A stretch of 64,000 bases of DNA, taken from an uncultured Oscillospiraceae bacterium. Its GTDB lineage: Bacteria > Bacillota > Clostridia > Oscillospirales > Oscillospiraceae. The DNA lies in the NCBI GenBank assembly GCA_934589155.1, contig CAKTNP010000005.1, forward strand, positions 69,153-133,152, read 5' to 3'. The notes below the pieces were generated by a model. That model did no database searches. It was not told where the DNA came from and saw nothing but the letters and a program-made list of their open reading frames with translations. Made by a program: the position numbers and the translations under genes. This document shows positions 52,872-59,614 of this stretch, piece after piece (positions within the stretch are counted from its first letter, which is position 1; every line of letters begins with the position of its first letter).

Positions 52872-53150
52872 ATGGGGTGCAGAGTAACGGATATGCGGTG
52901 CAAGGAGGTCATCAATGTGAAAGACGGCCAGCGGCTGGGCTTCATCAGCGATGTGGAGGTGGAGATCCCGGAGGGCCGGGTCTGCGCCGTGATCGTGCCG
53001 GGGCCCTGCCGCTTTTTCGGGCTTTTCGGGCGAAAGGACGACTTTGTGATCCCCTGGCGGTGCATCCGCCGGGTGGGGGAGGACATCGTTCTGGTGGAAA
53101 TGGAACCGGACAAGTGCCGGGTCCCCAGGCCCAAGCCTAAGTGGAAATAA
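52872..53150 (+). CDS. ylmC: YlmC/YmxH family sporulation protein (PRC-barrel)
   Basis: A 92-residue protein with a PRC-barrel-like pattern: RCKEVINVKDGQRLGFISDVEVEIPEGRVCAVIVPG, then FFGRK-like FGLFGRKDDFVIPWRCIRRVGEDIVLVE. The YlmC/YmxH family is restricted to spore formers and is usually sited near sigG; the exact role is unknown. The start is ATG 52872, seven bases after AGGAGGG; an internal ATG at 52893 is the alternative. It follows sigG by 53 bp. Confidence 0.88.
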   Translation: MGCRVTDMRCKEVINVKDGQRLGFISDVEVEIPEGRVCAVIVPGPCRFFGLFGRKDDFVIPWRCIRRVGEDIVLVEMEPDKCRVPRPKPKWK

Positions 53151-53187
53151 AATTCCGAAAAAATCCTGATTTTTCCGGAAATAATGC

Positions 53188-53216
53188 TTGCAAAATGGGG
53201 CTGGTTTCGATATAAT
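53188..53216 (+). promoter_or_regulatory. Promoter for rpsB-tsf, with a 120-nt leader
   Basis: TTGCAA (53188-53193) and TATAAT (53211-53216) have a 17-bp spacer. The leader to 53346 contains the hairpin GTGGG/CCCAC (53225-53239) and further GC-rich pairing around 53265-53310 (CCTCGGGTGAGAGGCCTGAG). Confidence 0.8.
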
Positions 53217-53346
53217 AACCGAGCGTGGGCTTTTCCCACGACAAATCTGCACGCCCTTTGATCTGTCTCTCCCGTGCCCGGGGACGCCTCGGGTGAGAGG
53301 CCTGAGAGGATGGGGGCGGAGGAAAAAACAAAAGGAGAAAAAAATT

Positions 53347-54099
53347 ATGGCAGTCGTATCTATGAAGCAGCTCCTGGAGGCCGGCGTTCACTTTGGTCAC
53401 CAGACCCGCCGGTGGAACCCCAAAATGGCTCCCTACATCTACACGGAGCGCAACAGCATCTACATCATTGACCTGCAGAAGACCGTGAAGAAGCTGGAGG
53501 AGGCTTACTCCTTCGTTCGCGAGCTGTCTGCCAACGGCGAGAGCCTCCTGTTCGTGGGCACCAAGAAGCAGGCCCAGGACGCCATCAAGGAAGAGGCCGA
53601 GCGCTGCGGCATGTACTATGTGAACGCCCGGTGGCTGGGCGGCATGCTGACCAACTTCCGCACCATGCGGACCCGGATCGGCCGTCTGGCACAGCTGCGG
53701 AAGATGGAAGAGGACGGCACCTTCGCCATGCTGCCCAAGAAGGAAGTTATCAAGCACCAGGGCGAGATCGCCAAGCTGGAGAAGTATCTCGGCGGCGTGA
53801 AGGAAATGAAGAAGCTGCCCGGCGCCCTGTTCATCGTTGACCCCCGGAAGGAGCGCAACGCCATCGCCGAGGCCCGGAAGCTGAACATCCCCATCGTGGC
53901 CATCGTGGACACCAACTGCGACCCCGATGAGATTGACTACGTGATCCCCGGCAACGACGACGCCATCCGTGCCATTCGGCTCATCGCCGGCACCATGGCC
54001 AACGCCGTCATCGAGGGCCGTCAGGGCGAGAGCTTTGCCGAGGGCGAGGCCGCTGTCGAGGCTCCCGCTGAGACCGCTGCCGCCGAGACCGCAGAATAA
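53347..54099 (+). CDS. rpsB: 30S ribosomal protein S2
   Basis: A 250-residue small-subunit protein with [22 protein letters not shown], the IYIIDLQKT segment, [13 protein letters not shown] and [23 protein letters not shown], and an Ala/Glu-rich tail. The start at ATG 53347 follows AAAAGGAG; a longer frame upstream runs through the promoter. tsf follows 58 bp later, the universal rpsB-tsf operon. Confidence 0.98.
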   Translation: MAVVSMKQLLEAGVHFGHQTRRWNPKMAPYIYTERNSIYIIDLQKTVKKLEEAYSFVRELSANGESLLFVGTKKQAQDAIKEEAERCGMYYVNARWLGGMLTNFRTMRTRIGRLAQLRKMEEDGTFAMLPKKEVIKHQGEIAKLEKYLGGVKEMKKLPGALFIVDPRKERNAIAEARKLNIPIVAIVDTNCDPDEIDYVIPGNDDAIRAIRLIAGTMANAVIEGRQGESFAEGEAAVEAPAETAAAETAE

Positions 54100-54157
54100 G
54101 AGATCCGACAGCGCCCTGCGGGGCGCTTCCCCACAAAAGATACAGGAGGAAACGAAT

Positions 54158-55084
54158 ATGGCATCTTTTACCGCACTGGACGTTAAGAAACTGCGTGAAA
54201 TGACCAACGTCGGCATGATGGACTGCAAAAAGGCCCTGACCGCCGCCGAGGGCGATATGGATAAGGCTGTGGAGTGGCTCCGGGAAAAGGGCCTGGCCGC
54301 TGCCGCCAAGAAGTCCGGCCGGATCGCCGCCGAGGGCGCCGTCAGCGCCGCTGTGGCCAACGGCGTGGGCGCCATCGTGGAAGTGAACTGCGAGACCGAC
54401 TTCGCCGCCGGTTCCGACAAGTTCAAGGAGTTCCTGGCCGACGTGACCAAGGTGATCCTGGAGAACAAGCCCGAGACCCTGGAGGGCCTCATGGCCTGCA
54501 AGTATGTGGACTCCGACAAGACCGTGGAGGAGACCATCCCCGATAAGGTGCTGGTCATCGGCGAGAACATCAAGATCCGCCGCTTCGCCACCTACACCAC
54601 CGGCGTGACCGTGCCCTACATCCACATGGGCGGCCGGATCGGCGTGCTGGTGAACATGACCGTGGAGGGCATTGAGCCCGCCGCCGTCACCGAGCTGGGC
54701 AAGGACCTGTGCATGCAGGTGGCCGCTATGAACCCCGCCTTCTGCGACAAGTCCAACGTGAGCCAGGAGGCTCTGGACAAGGAGAAGGAGATCCAGCTGG
54801 CCCAGATGGACAACGACCCCAAGATGGCCTCCAAGCCCCAGCAGGTCAAGGAGAAGATCGTCATGGGCAAGATGGGCAAGTACTACGAAGAGAACTGCCT
54901 GATGCAGATGGAGTTCGTCAAGGAAAAGGGCGTGTCCGTGGAGCAGCATGTGGCGTCTGTGGCCAAGGCTCTGGGCGGCTCCGTGAAGGTCAACTCCTTC
55001 GTCCGCTACGAGAAGGGCGAGGGCATCGAGAAGAAGGTGGACGACTTCGCCGCCGAGGTCGCTGCCGCTGCCGGCCTGAACTAA
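54158..55084 (+). CDS. tsf: Elongation factor Ts
   Basis: Guanine-nucleotide exchange factor for EF-Tu, 308 aa. It has the N-terminal UBA-like KKLREMTNVGMMDCKKAL, then VEVNCETDFAAGSDKFKEF, the TDFVAR-equivalent TDFAAG, and YIHMGGRIGVLVNM. The C-terminal part has the extra QVKEKIVMGKMGKYYEENCLMQMEFVKE. Length is normal. An AGGAGGAAACG site precedes the ATG. Codon use is strongly biased to C-ending codons, as in highly expressed genes. Confidence 0.98.
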   Translation: MASFTALDVKKLREMTNVGMMDCKKALTAAEGDMDKAVEWLREKGLAAAAKKSGRIAAEGAVSAAVANGVGAIVEVNCETDFAAGSDKFKEFLADVTKVILENKPETLEGLMACKYVDSDKTVEETIPDKVLVIGENIKIRRFATYTTGVTVPYIHMGGRIGVLVNMTVEGIEPAAVTELGKDLCMQVAAMNPAFCDKSNVSQEALDKEKEIQLAQMDNDPKMASKPQQVKEKIVMGKMGKYYEENCLMQMEFVKEKGVSVEQHVASVAKALGGSVKVNSFVRYEKGEGIEKKVDDFAAEVAAAAGLN

Positions 55085-55098
55085 GAATCGCGTTTGAG

Positions 55099-55133
55099 AA
55101 CCGGGGATCGCATTGCGGTCCCCGGTTTTTGGC
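55099..55133 (+). terminator. Terminator after tsf
   Basis: AACCGGGGA pairs with TCCCCGGTT across an 11-base loop, then TTTTT. Confidence 0.92.
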
Positions 55134-55156
55134 GTATTGCGTATTGTATAAGGACA

Positions 55157-55181
55157 CCCCCGCCGGCCATGCCGGTGGGGG
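55157..55181 (+). repeat. Second strong hairpin at the edge of the decayed island
   Basis: CCCCCGCCGGC and GCCGGTGGGGG (one G-T pair) pair around CAT and are followed by CAATTTTG. It may be a back-up terminator. The island begins just downstream. Confidence 0.6.
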
Positions 55182-55249
55182 CAATTTTGTTCGGGGACGG
55201 GATGGGCAGGGGGTGAGAGAAGGCATCCCAAAACCGGAAAGCACGGGAA

Positions 55250-56131
55250 ATGACAAAAAAAGCCAATACCTTCCTTTACCCCTACGGCTACTTGGCCTCG
55301 CGGAAAGAAGATATTCGCTCTTTGAATGACAGTGTAAGCGAAAACGGCCCGGAAGTCAAGACAAAAATCTCCCTGAAAACGGATCATCAGGGCAGGGAGC
55401 TGACGGCGGCACTGGAGACTGCGGCCCGGGAGGCGGAGAGCTTGCAGAACCGGCAGGAAAATGGTACAATGCAGGAAGCACGAAATTCCGTGAAAGGCAG
55501 ATATTGGAGGCCGAACCCGACGCAGAGAGAATGGTCCCTTCTGAACCGGCGCATGGAGCAGGAGATCAACGACCCGGCCCATACGTTGGATGATGCCACA
55601 CAATGGGCCTATGCGAACGAAAAGGGCAGCTAGGTCTTTGCAGTTTACGGGATCGGAGACGGCACGGAGGCCACGCCGCTGTATGCGGTGGGTGGGAGGA
55701 AAGCAGCGGTACAGCATGATGTGCTTAAGCTTTGGATGGAGGGTAATAATGGAGAAATTGACCGAAATCGAAAAAGTCTTGATCGGATACTTGAAAACAT
55801 CAAAAGCAAGAGCAGGCGTGCAGGCAACGACGTTTCTGCTGCTGAGAGAGGAACCACAGCAAATGGAAATGTGCGAATTTCTCTCGAAAAACGAGGCAGC
55901 AACGGAACAGCAAATTCTGGATCAGGCCCGGAAAATCGCAGGGTAAGCACCAGGTTTTCGCTGAAATCCCCCGTGGAGGAAACCAAGGACCTGGTGGCGC
56001 TGCACAATCTGACGGAGGAATCTTCGGGAACAGCAGCTCCATCCGGGGCATGGGCGTGGACGATGTCAGCGACAAAAGTACGGCGGAGCTCGCCGAAGCC
56101 CTGGCGCAGACGGACATCATCCGGGCCCTGA
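55250..56131 (+). pseudogene. Broken fragment of a large modular (polyvalent/polymorphic-toxin-like) protein
   Basis: An open frame from 55250 reads through SVSENGPEVKTKISLK to NEKGS, meets TAG at 55631, and resumes in the same frame with VFAVYGIGDGTEATPLYAVGG. It runs on through a Gly/Asn/Arg-rich linker to RFSLKSPVEETKDLVALHNLTEE and then goes out of frame near 56023. The coherent protein character on both sides of the TAG suggests a nonsense mutation in a former longer gene. Similar junction motifs recur across the island. I recognise no enzyme domain here. The 55749 small gene overlaps the linker in another frame. Confidence 0.6.
55749..55946 (+). CDS. Small helical protein, family member 1 (65 aa)
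   Basis: Starts MEKLTEIEKVLIGYLKT, with GGAGGG five bases before the ATG, and ends LDQARKIAG. It is predicted to be mostly helical with a hydrophobic centre (ATTFLLLREEPQQMEM). It overlaps the linker of the modular-protein fragment in a different frame. Two almost identical relatives follow at 56222 and 56695, and two more distant ones at 57657 and 59191. Conservation of length and residues argues that this is the real reading frame. Function unknown; an immunity or antitoxin role for the module is one guess. Confidence 0.6.
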   Translation: MEKLTEIEKVLIGYLKTSKARAGVQATTFLLLREEPQQMEMCEFLSKNEAATEQQILDQARKIAG

Positions 56132-56690
56132 TCGACGTTCTGACCGGACGGGAGAAGCAGCAGGCCAAGACCGCAACGGCTGACTACCAAGCAGTTATGA
56201 AATTCAGAGAGGAGTTTTGGCATGGAACTGACAGAAGCGCAGAAACTTTTAATCGGCTGTTTAAAACACTTCGGCGTGAGTATGGGAAAATCAATGGTGG
56301 TGTGTCTGATGCTCAAAGAAGAAGCACAGAGAATGGACATGATCGAGTATCTTCTGAACGAACCGGAAATGACGGACGAAAAGGCACTGGAAATGGCCCG
56401 CAGACTGGCGGCAAAGTAAATAACCGCTTCTCTCTGAAATCCCCCGTGGAGGAAACCAAGGACCTGGTGGCGCTGTACAATCTGACGGAGGAATCTTCGG
56501 GAACAGCAGCTCCATCCGGGGCATGGGCGTGGACGACGTCAGCGACAAAAGTACGGCGGAGCTCGCCGAAGCCCTGGCGCAGACGGACACCATCCGGGCC
56601 CTGATCGACGTTCTGACCGACCGGGAGAAGCAGCAGGCCAAGACCGCAACGGCTGACTACCAAGCAGTTATGAAATTCAGAGAGGAGTTT
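56020..56690 (+). pseudogene. Out-of-frame remnants of the MGVDDVSD module inside the tandem repeat
   Basis: In both copies NLTEE is followed, one frame over, by FGNSSSIRGMGVDDVSDK and then AELAEALAQTDIIRAL. It continues as TADYQAVMKFREEFWHGTD and on into the linker over the small gene. Restoring one base near 56023 and near 56496 would join the pieces, so one ancestral deletion before the duplication explains both. No enzyme motif is recognised. Confidence 0.5.
56222..56419 (+). CDS. Small helical protein, family member 2 (65 aa)
   Basis: Starts MELTEAQKLLIGCLKHFG, seven bases after an AGAGGAG ribosome site, and ends ALEMARRLAAK. Its protein is identical to the copy at 56695. It shares pattern and length with the 55749 gene: LT..(Q/E)K.LIG.LK, then a hydrophobic stretch, then EE.Q.M.M.E(F/Y)L. 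It overlaps in another frame with an Asn/Gly/Arg-rich linker leading to RFSLKSPVEE. Function unknown. Confidence 0.65.
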   Translation: MELTEAQKLLIGCLKHFGVSMGKSMVVCLMLKEEAQRMDMIEYLLNEPEMTDEKALEMARRLAAK

Positions 56691-56694
56691 TGGC

Positions 56695-56892
56695 ATGGAA
56701 CTGACAGAAGCGCAGAAACTTTTAATCGGCTGTTTAAAACACTTCGGCGTGAGTATGGGAAAATCAATGGTGGTGTGTCTGATGCTCAAAGAAGAAGCAC
56801 AGAGAATGGACATGATCGAGTATCTTCTGAACGAACCGGAAATGACGGACGAAAAGGCACTGGAAATGGCCCGCAGACTGGCGGCAAAGTAA
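56695..56892 (+). CDS. Small helical protein, family member 3 (65 aa, duplicate of member 2)
   Basis: Identical protein to the 56222 gene, made by the 473-bp tandem duplication. The same AGAGGAG site precedes it. It is followed by the metallopeptidase-like fragment, whose readable frame begins directly after its stop. Function unknown. Confidence 0.65.
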   Translation: MELTEAQKLLIGCLKHFGVSMGKSMVVCLMLKEEAQRMDMIEYLLNEPEMTDEKALEMARRLAAK

Positions 56893-56893
56893 A

Positions 56894-58333
56894 TACTCGT
56901 TTCTCCCGCAAGAACGTTCCACCCGTGAAGCCGCCAGGAGCCTGGCAGAGAGCCGGGGGCTGGAGGTTACCTTCTTCGGCGGTGGGAATCTTTCCATCCG
57001 CAGGGAGGACGGCGGGATCGCCAGCGCCCGGGCGGCCTATGTGGACGGGAACCGGCTGTATGTTCGGGCGGATCACCCGGAGTTCACGGCGGAGCAGCTC
57101 ACCCGGCATGAGGTGGGCCACGACATGCTGGAAAAGGGCGAGATCGACCGGAAAGAGGTTATGGACCAGGCACGGGAAATGCTGGGCGAAAAGCGATACC
57201 AGGAAAGCATTGACCAGTATGAGGCGGCCTACCGAGAATCCGGGCTTACCCCGGAGGACGTCCGGGACGAGGTCATCTGTGACAGCCTGGGCGGCATGAA
57301 CATTTTCCACGGGATCTCCGGCATGGAGGAAACGGCCCAGAACATTCTGGACGCCTCTTTCGTTGCCACGGAGGAGCAGAAACAGGCCAACGGGACCAGA
57401 GGCCCCCCGGAGGGAAATGTCAAGCTCAGCCGGGACATGAACGAGCGGAACCGCGCCCTAAGAAAGGGCGAAATGGTCAACGAGTTCCGGGACAAGATCA
57501 ACTGGCCGAGCTACTACAGAAAGATTTTAAGTGAAGAATACAACCCGGACTATTATGAAGATGGCGCGAGAGCCTTCATGATGTTGGACGGCAAGGAGCT
57601 GACGCTTCAGATGCAGCACAACGGGGAATGGTCCGTGGTCAAGATGGAGGATGTTCATGGTAACAGCGAAGGACGAAACGGAGCGGAGGCTCCTGCAAAA
57701 GATGGACAACATGGGATTCCCGTGGAGCGTAAAGACAACGGTGGTTCTGTCACTTCGGCACGAGCCGGGGCAAACACCGAACATGGAGAGCCTGCTGGAC
57801 AAGGGCGCAACGGCAAGAGAAATGGTAAAGGCGGTACAGCCATTGATAAACAGATACCTGGAAAAGTAAAGACGAAATTCTCCATGGAGACCCCCGTGGA
57901 GGAAACCAAGGACCTGGTGGCGCTGCACAATCTGACGGAGGACAAGCTGCTCAAGTCTATCGCTCTGGGCGGATTCCCCATGCCCAGCATCGCCGTGACC
58001 CGGCAGGACATTCCCCATACCAACTTTGGAGACATTACGCTGGTCATGGACAAGGGGGCAATCGACCCCAAGGCCAGCCGGAAAAACACGGTCTATTCGG
58101 CGGATGCCTGGACCCCCACGGTTCCCCGGGTGGAGTATGAGGCGGACCCCAAGGCGGAGCGGCGGATCACAGCCAAACTGGACCAACTGGGCGAGAAACT
58201 TGACAAGCACTTCCGGGATAGTCTGCACCATGTGTCCTACAGCATGGACGAACTGCTGAACCGGTACGACGGAGAGGCCGGCGTGATTGAACATGCCATG
58301 GAGATCTACGAGCAATTGCCAGTCGTTTCATAA
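56894..58333 (+). pseudogene. Truncated modular protein with HEVGH metallopeptidase-like segment
   Basis: A readable frame of 479 codons with no good start; the first ATG is at 57041. In order: ERSTREAARSLAESRGLEVTFFG; then ADHPEFTAEQLTRHEVGHDML with an HExxH zinc motif; NILDASFVATEEQKQ; the MVNEFRDKINWPSYYRKIL module, which recurs inverted at 59593; a Gly/Asn-rich linker over the 57657 small gene; and KFSMETPVEETKDLVALHNLTEDKLLKSIALGGFPMPSIAVTR. The tail after that contains YSADAWTPTVPRVEYEAD and stops at TAA 58331. This resembles large polyvalent proteins of mobile elements in gut Clostridia, here lacking both ends. Confidence 0.6.
57657..57869 (+). CDS. Small helical protein, family member 4 (70 aa)
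   Basis: Starts MVTAKDETERRLLQKMDN, six bases after GGAGG, and contains GFPWSVKTTVVLSL and GATAREMVKAVQPLI. It is clearly the same family as the inverted copy at 59191 (GFPGSVKMTVIGTL and GATAREMVKAVQPII). In contrast, the overlapping linker frame is not conserved between the two loci. That contrast is the best evidence that this frame is, or recently was, the selected one. Function unknown. Confidence 0.65.
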   Translation: MVTAKDETERRLLQKMDNMGFPWSVKTTVVLSLRHEPGQTPNMESLLDKGATAREMVKAVQPLINRYLEK

Positions 58334-58351
58334 CGTCTATGTACGGAGGAA

Positions 58352-58582
58352 ATGGGCTTGAGGGCCTTATTTACAAAGCTATCAATGATGGTGCATTCTG
58401 TACAACAAAAAAGAACCCGAGCCCTGTTCGCGAACGTCGGGCTCCAATTGCCCGAATCGCTATTAAGGGACGGATCCTTTGGAAACGCTATATCACATGA
58501 GAGCGAAACCGTCAAGACAAAGATCTTTCTGAAATCCCCCCAGGAGGGAATCAGGGACCTGGCGGAGGTGCTCACGGGGTGA
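58352..58582 (+). pseudogene. Fragment with another KIFLKSPQE junction motif
   Basis: A 76-codon open frame whose end reads SETVKTKIFLKSPQEGIRDLAEVLTG, a version of the recurring junction motif. The preceding part has no recognisable similarity. A hairpin (GAGCCC/GGGCTC, about 58418-58442) lies inside. I treat it as a remnant. Confidence 0.5.
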
Positions 58583-58599
58583 ACGTTTTGCTTGCGGGC

Positions 58600-58665
58600 A
58601 AAAAAATAGAAGCGAACGGGCGGACACGAAGTCCCAGGGAGTTTACCCTTCCACGAACGCTTCTA
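58600..58665 (-). ncRNA. Very small structured RNA gene, copy 1
   Basis: On the minus strand the predicted transcript starts at a P1 stem (58658-58664 with 58608-58614, AGAAGCG/CGCTTCT). It then makes a GGG-TAAACT-CCC hairpin and a GGAC-TTCGT-GTCC hairpin, closes P1, and ends in seven T residues, the shape of a built-in terminator. The predicted start (about 7 bases after the -10) coincides with the 5' side of P1. Its 31-base core (58619-58649) is identical to copy 2. I cannot name a family. Confidence 0.65.
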
Positions 58666-58670
58666 ACATT

Positions 58671-58699
58671 AAAATAGCAGACTGTCCCGCAATTGTCAA
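58671..58699 (-). promoter_or_regulatory. Promoter of small RNA copy 1
   Basis: On the minus strand TTGACA (58694-58699) and TATTTT (58671-58676) are 17 bp apart. The flanking bases are also similar to the promoter of copy 2. Confidence 0.7.
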
Positions 58700-58769
58700 T
58701 CCTATGCACCGGTGCGCACTTGGGGATTTCAGCTCCGGCCCCATGCGGAAAAGGCAAAGCGGGCCGGGA

Positions 58770-58970
58770 AAATTAGGCGTTTTGAATCAAAAAAAGAGCA
58801 AACACATTCCTTCAGACCTACGGCTACAAGGCCTCGGTGGAAGGTGGCATTCGCTCTATGGGGAAATATAACCGAAAACAGCGCGGAAGTCAAGGAAAAG
58901 TTTCCTTGAAATCTGCCATGGGAGAGGCCAGGGATCTGGTGGCGCACGATCCGACGAATCATTATATATA
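58770..58970 (+). pseudogene. Third remnant of the island's first module
   Basis: DNA similar to 55250-55390: CAAACACATTCCTTCAGACC, then CTACGGCTACAAGGCCTCGG and GCATTCGCTCTATGGGGAAA correspond to the stretch beginning at 55262. It then reads SLKSAMGEARDLVA in one frame. The frame is interrupted, so it is a decayed copy. Confidence 0.55.
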
Positions 58971-58975
58971 GGCTT

Positions 58976-59033
58976 GGAAATGGCAGCCAGGCGGACACGA
59001 AGTCCCAGGGAGTTTACCCTATCAAGGCTGCCA
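58976..59033 (-). ncRNA. Very small structured RNA gene, copy 2
   Basis: It shares the 31-base core (58990-59020) exactly with copy 1, but has a different P1 stem: TGGCAGCC (58981-58988) with GGCTGCCA (59026-59033), eight perfect pairs. Different bases that still pair are strong evidence for a selected RNA stem. The predicted start again falls on the P1 5' side. The T run after P1 is weaker (ATTTCC) than in copy 1. Confidence 0.65.
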
Positions 59034-59038
59034 TGATC

Positions 59039-59067
59039 AGTATATCTGGTCTTATCCCGATTGTCAA
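59039..59067 (-). promoter_or_regulatory. Promoter of small RNA copy 2
   Basis: On the minus strand TTGACA (59062-59067) and TATACT (59039-59044) have a 17-bp spacer, a near-consensus match. Confidence 0.75.
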
Positions 59068-59129
59068 ACGTATGTGCCGGGGAGTTTGTCCTGTGATGTG
59101 ATGAAATGTGTTGACGAGGGCAGAAGCCC

Positions 59130-59605
59130 AAGCGGAGGCCATATCCAGCGAGTGAGATATTCTGCGGGGCCTCCATGGAGCATTTGGCTTTTACCGCATG
59201 TGACTCCGAATGATTGGCTGCACCGCTTTCACCATTTCCCTCGCTGTCGCTCCGTTGCCCAGAAGTTTTTCCAATTGGGTCACTTGTTCCGGCTCGTCCC
59301 ACAGCGTTCCGATGACTGTCATCTTCACGCTTCCTGGAAATCCGCGCTCCTCCATTTTCCGGAGTACCCGCTCCTCGTCCTTGTTCCGTACTGGTATGTC
59401 CAAGGCCCTTAACCTCCCCCATGTCGATAACGGACCATTCCCCATTCCGCTGCATCTGAAGCGTAAGAAGGGAATTGTCTAATTTCATATACGCCGTTTC
59501 CTCGCCCTCATAATAGTCTGGGTTATATTCTTCACTTAAAATTTTTCTGTAGTAACTAGGCCAGTTGACTTTGTCCCGGAACTCGTTGACCATTTCGCCC
59601 TGCCG
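59130..59605 (-). pseudogene. Inverted, decayed copy of the MVNEFRDK module
   Basis: On the minus strand from 59593 the frame reads MVNEFRDKVNWPSYYRKIL, then EEYNPDYYEGEETAYMKL and TLQMQRNGEWSVIDM, matching 57470-57650 on the plus strand. It continues into a Gly/Ser-rich linker over the 59191 small gene and a degenerate junction motif (AKCSMEAPQN, near 59170). Similarity stops at about 59605, next to the end of the U32-like gene. Confidence 0.6.
59191..59403 (-). CDS. Small helical protein, family member 5 (70 aa)
   Basis: TTG 59403 starts LDIPVRNKDEERVLRKMEER, eight bases after GGGGGAGG on the minus strand. The length is the same as the 57657 gene, with many identical residues (GATAREMVKAVQP). 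It overlaps the linker of the inverted module in another frame. A slightly longer frame exists, but it lacks a ribosome site. Function unknown. Confidence 0.6.
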   Translation of the reverse strand: MDIPVRNKDEERVLRKMEERGFPGSVKMTVIGTLWDEPEQVTQLEKLLGNGATAREMVKAVQPIIRSHMR

Positions 59606-59614
59606 GGGGCGGGG

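Larger units (their letters stand above)
55963..56908 (+). repeat. Tandem duplication, two copies of a 473-bp unit
   Basis: The unit starts in the KSPVEETKDLVAL codons and ends after the small gene that follows; copy 1 is about 55963-56435 and copy 2 about 56436-56908. I see only about four base differences, for example GATGTC/GACGTC and ATCATC/ACCATC. The unit length is not a multiple of three, so the same DNA is read in shifted frames in the two copies. Confidence 0.88.

Noticed and set aside
52778..53140. Alternative plus-strand frame over the ylmC gene
   Set aside because: The ylmC frame has family similarity and a proper ribosome site; the other frame has neither.
58600..59033. Miniature transposon (MITE) or insertion-sequence ends
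   Set aside because: The outer stem sequences differ between the copies while the centre is identical, the reverse of transposon ends; there is no target-site duplication or transposase.
58600..59033. Hammerhead or other known self-cleaving ribozyme
   Set aside because: The hammerhead core boxes (CTGANGA and GAAA) are absent, and I could not fit the core to another ribozyme by eye.
55000..59600. CRISPR array
   Set aside because: The repeats are few, of different lengths, and encode protein or structured RNA; there are no regular 20-40 bp repeat-spacer units and no cas genes.
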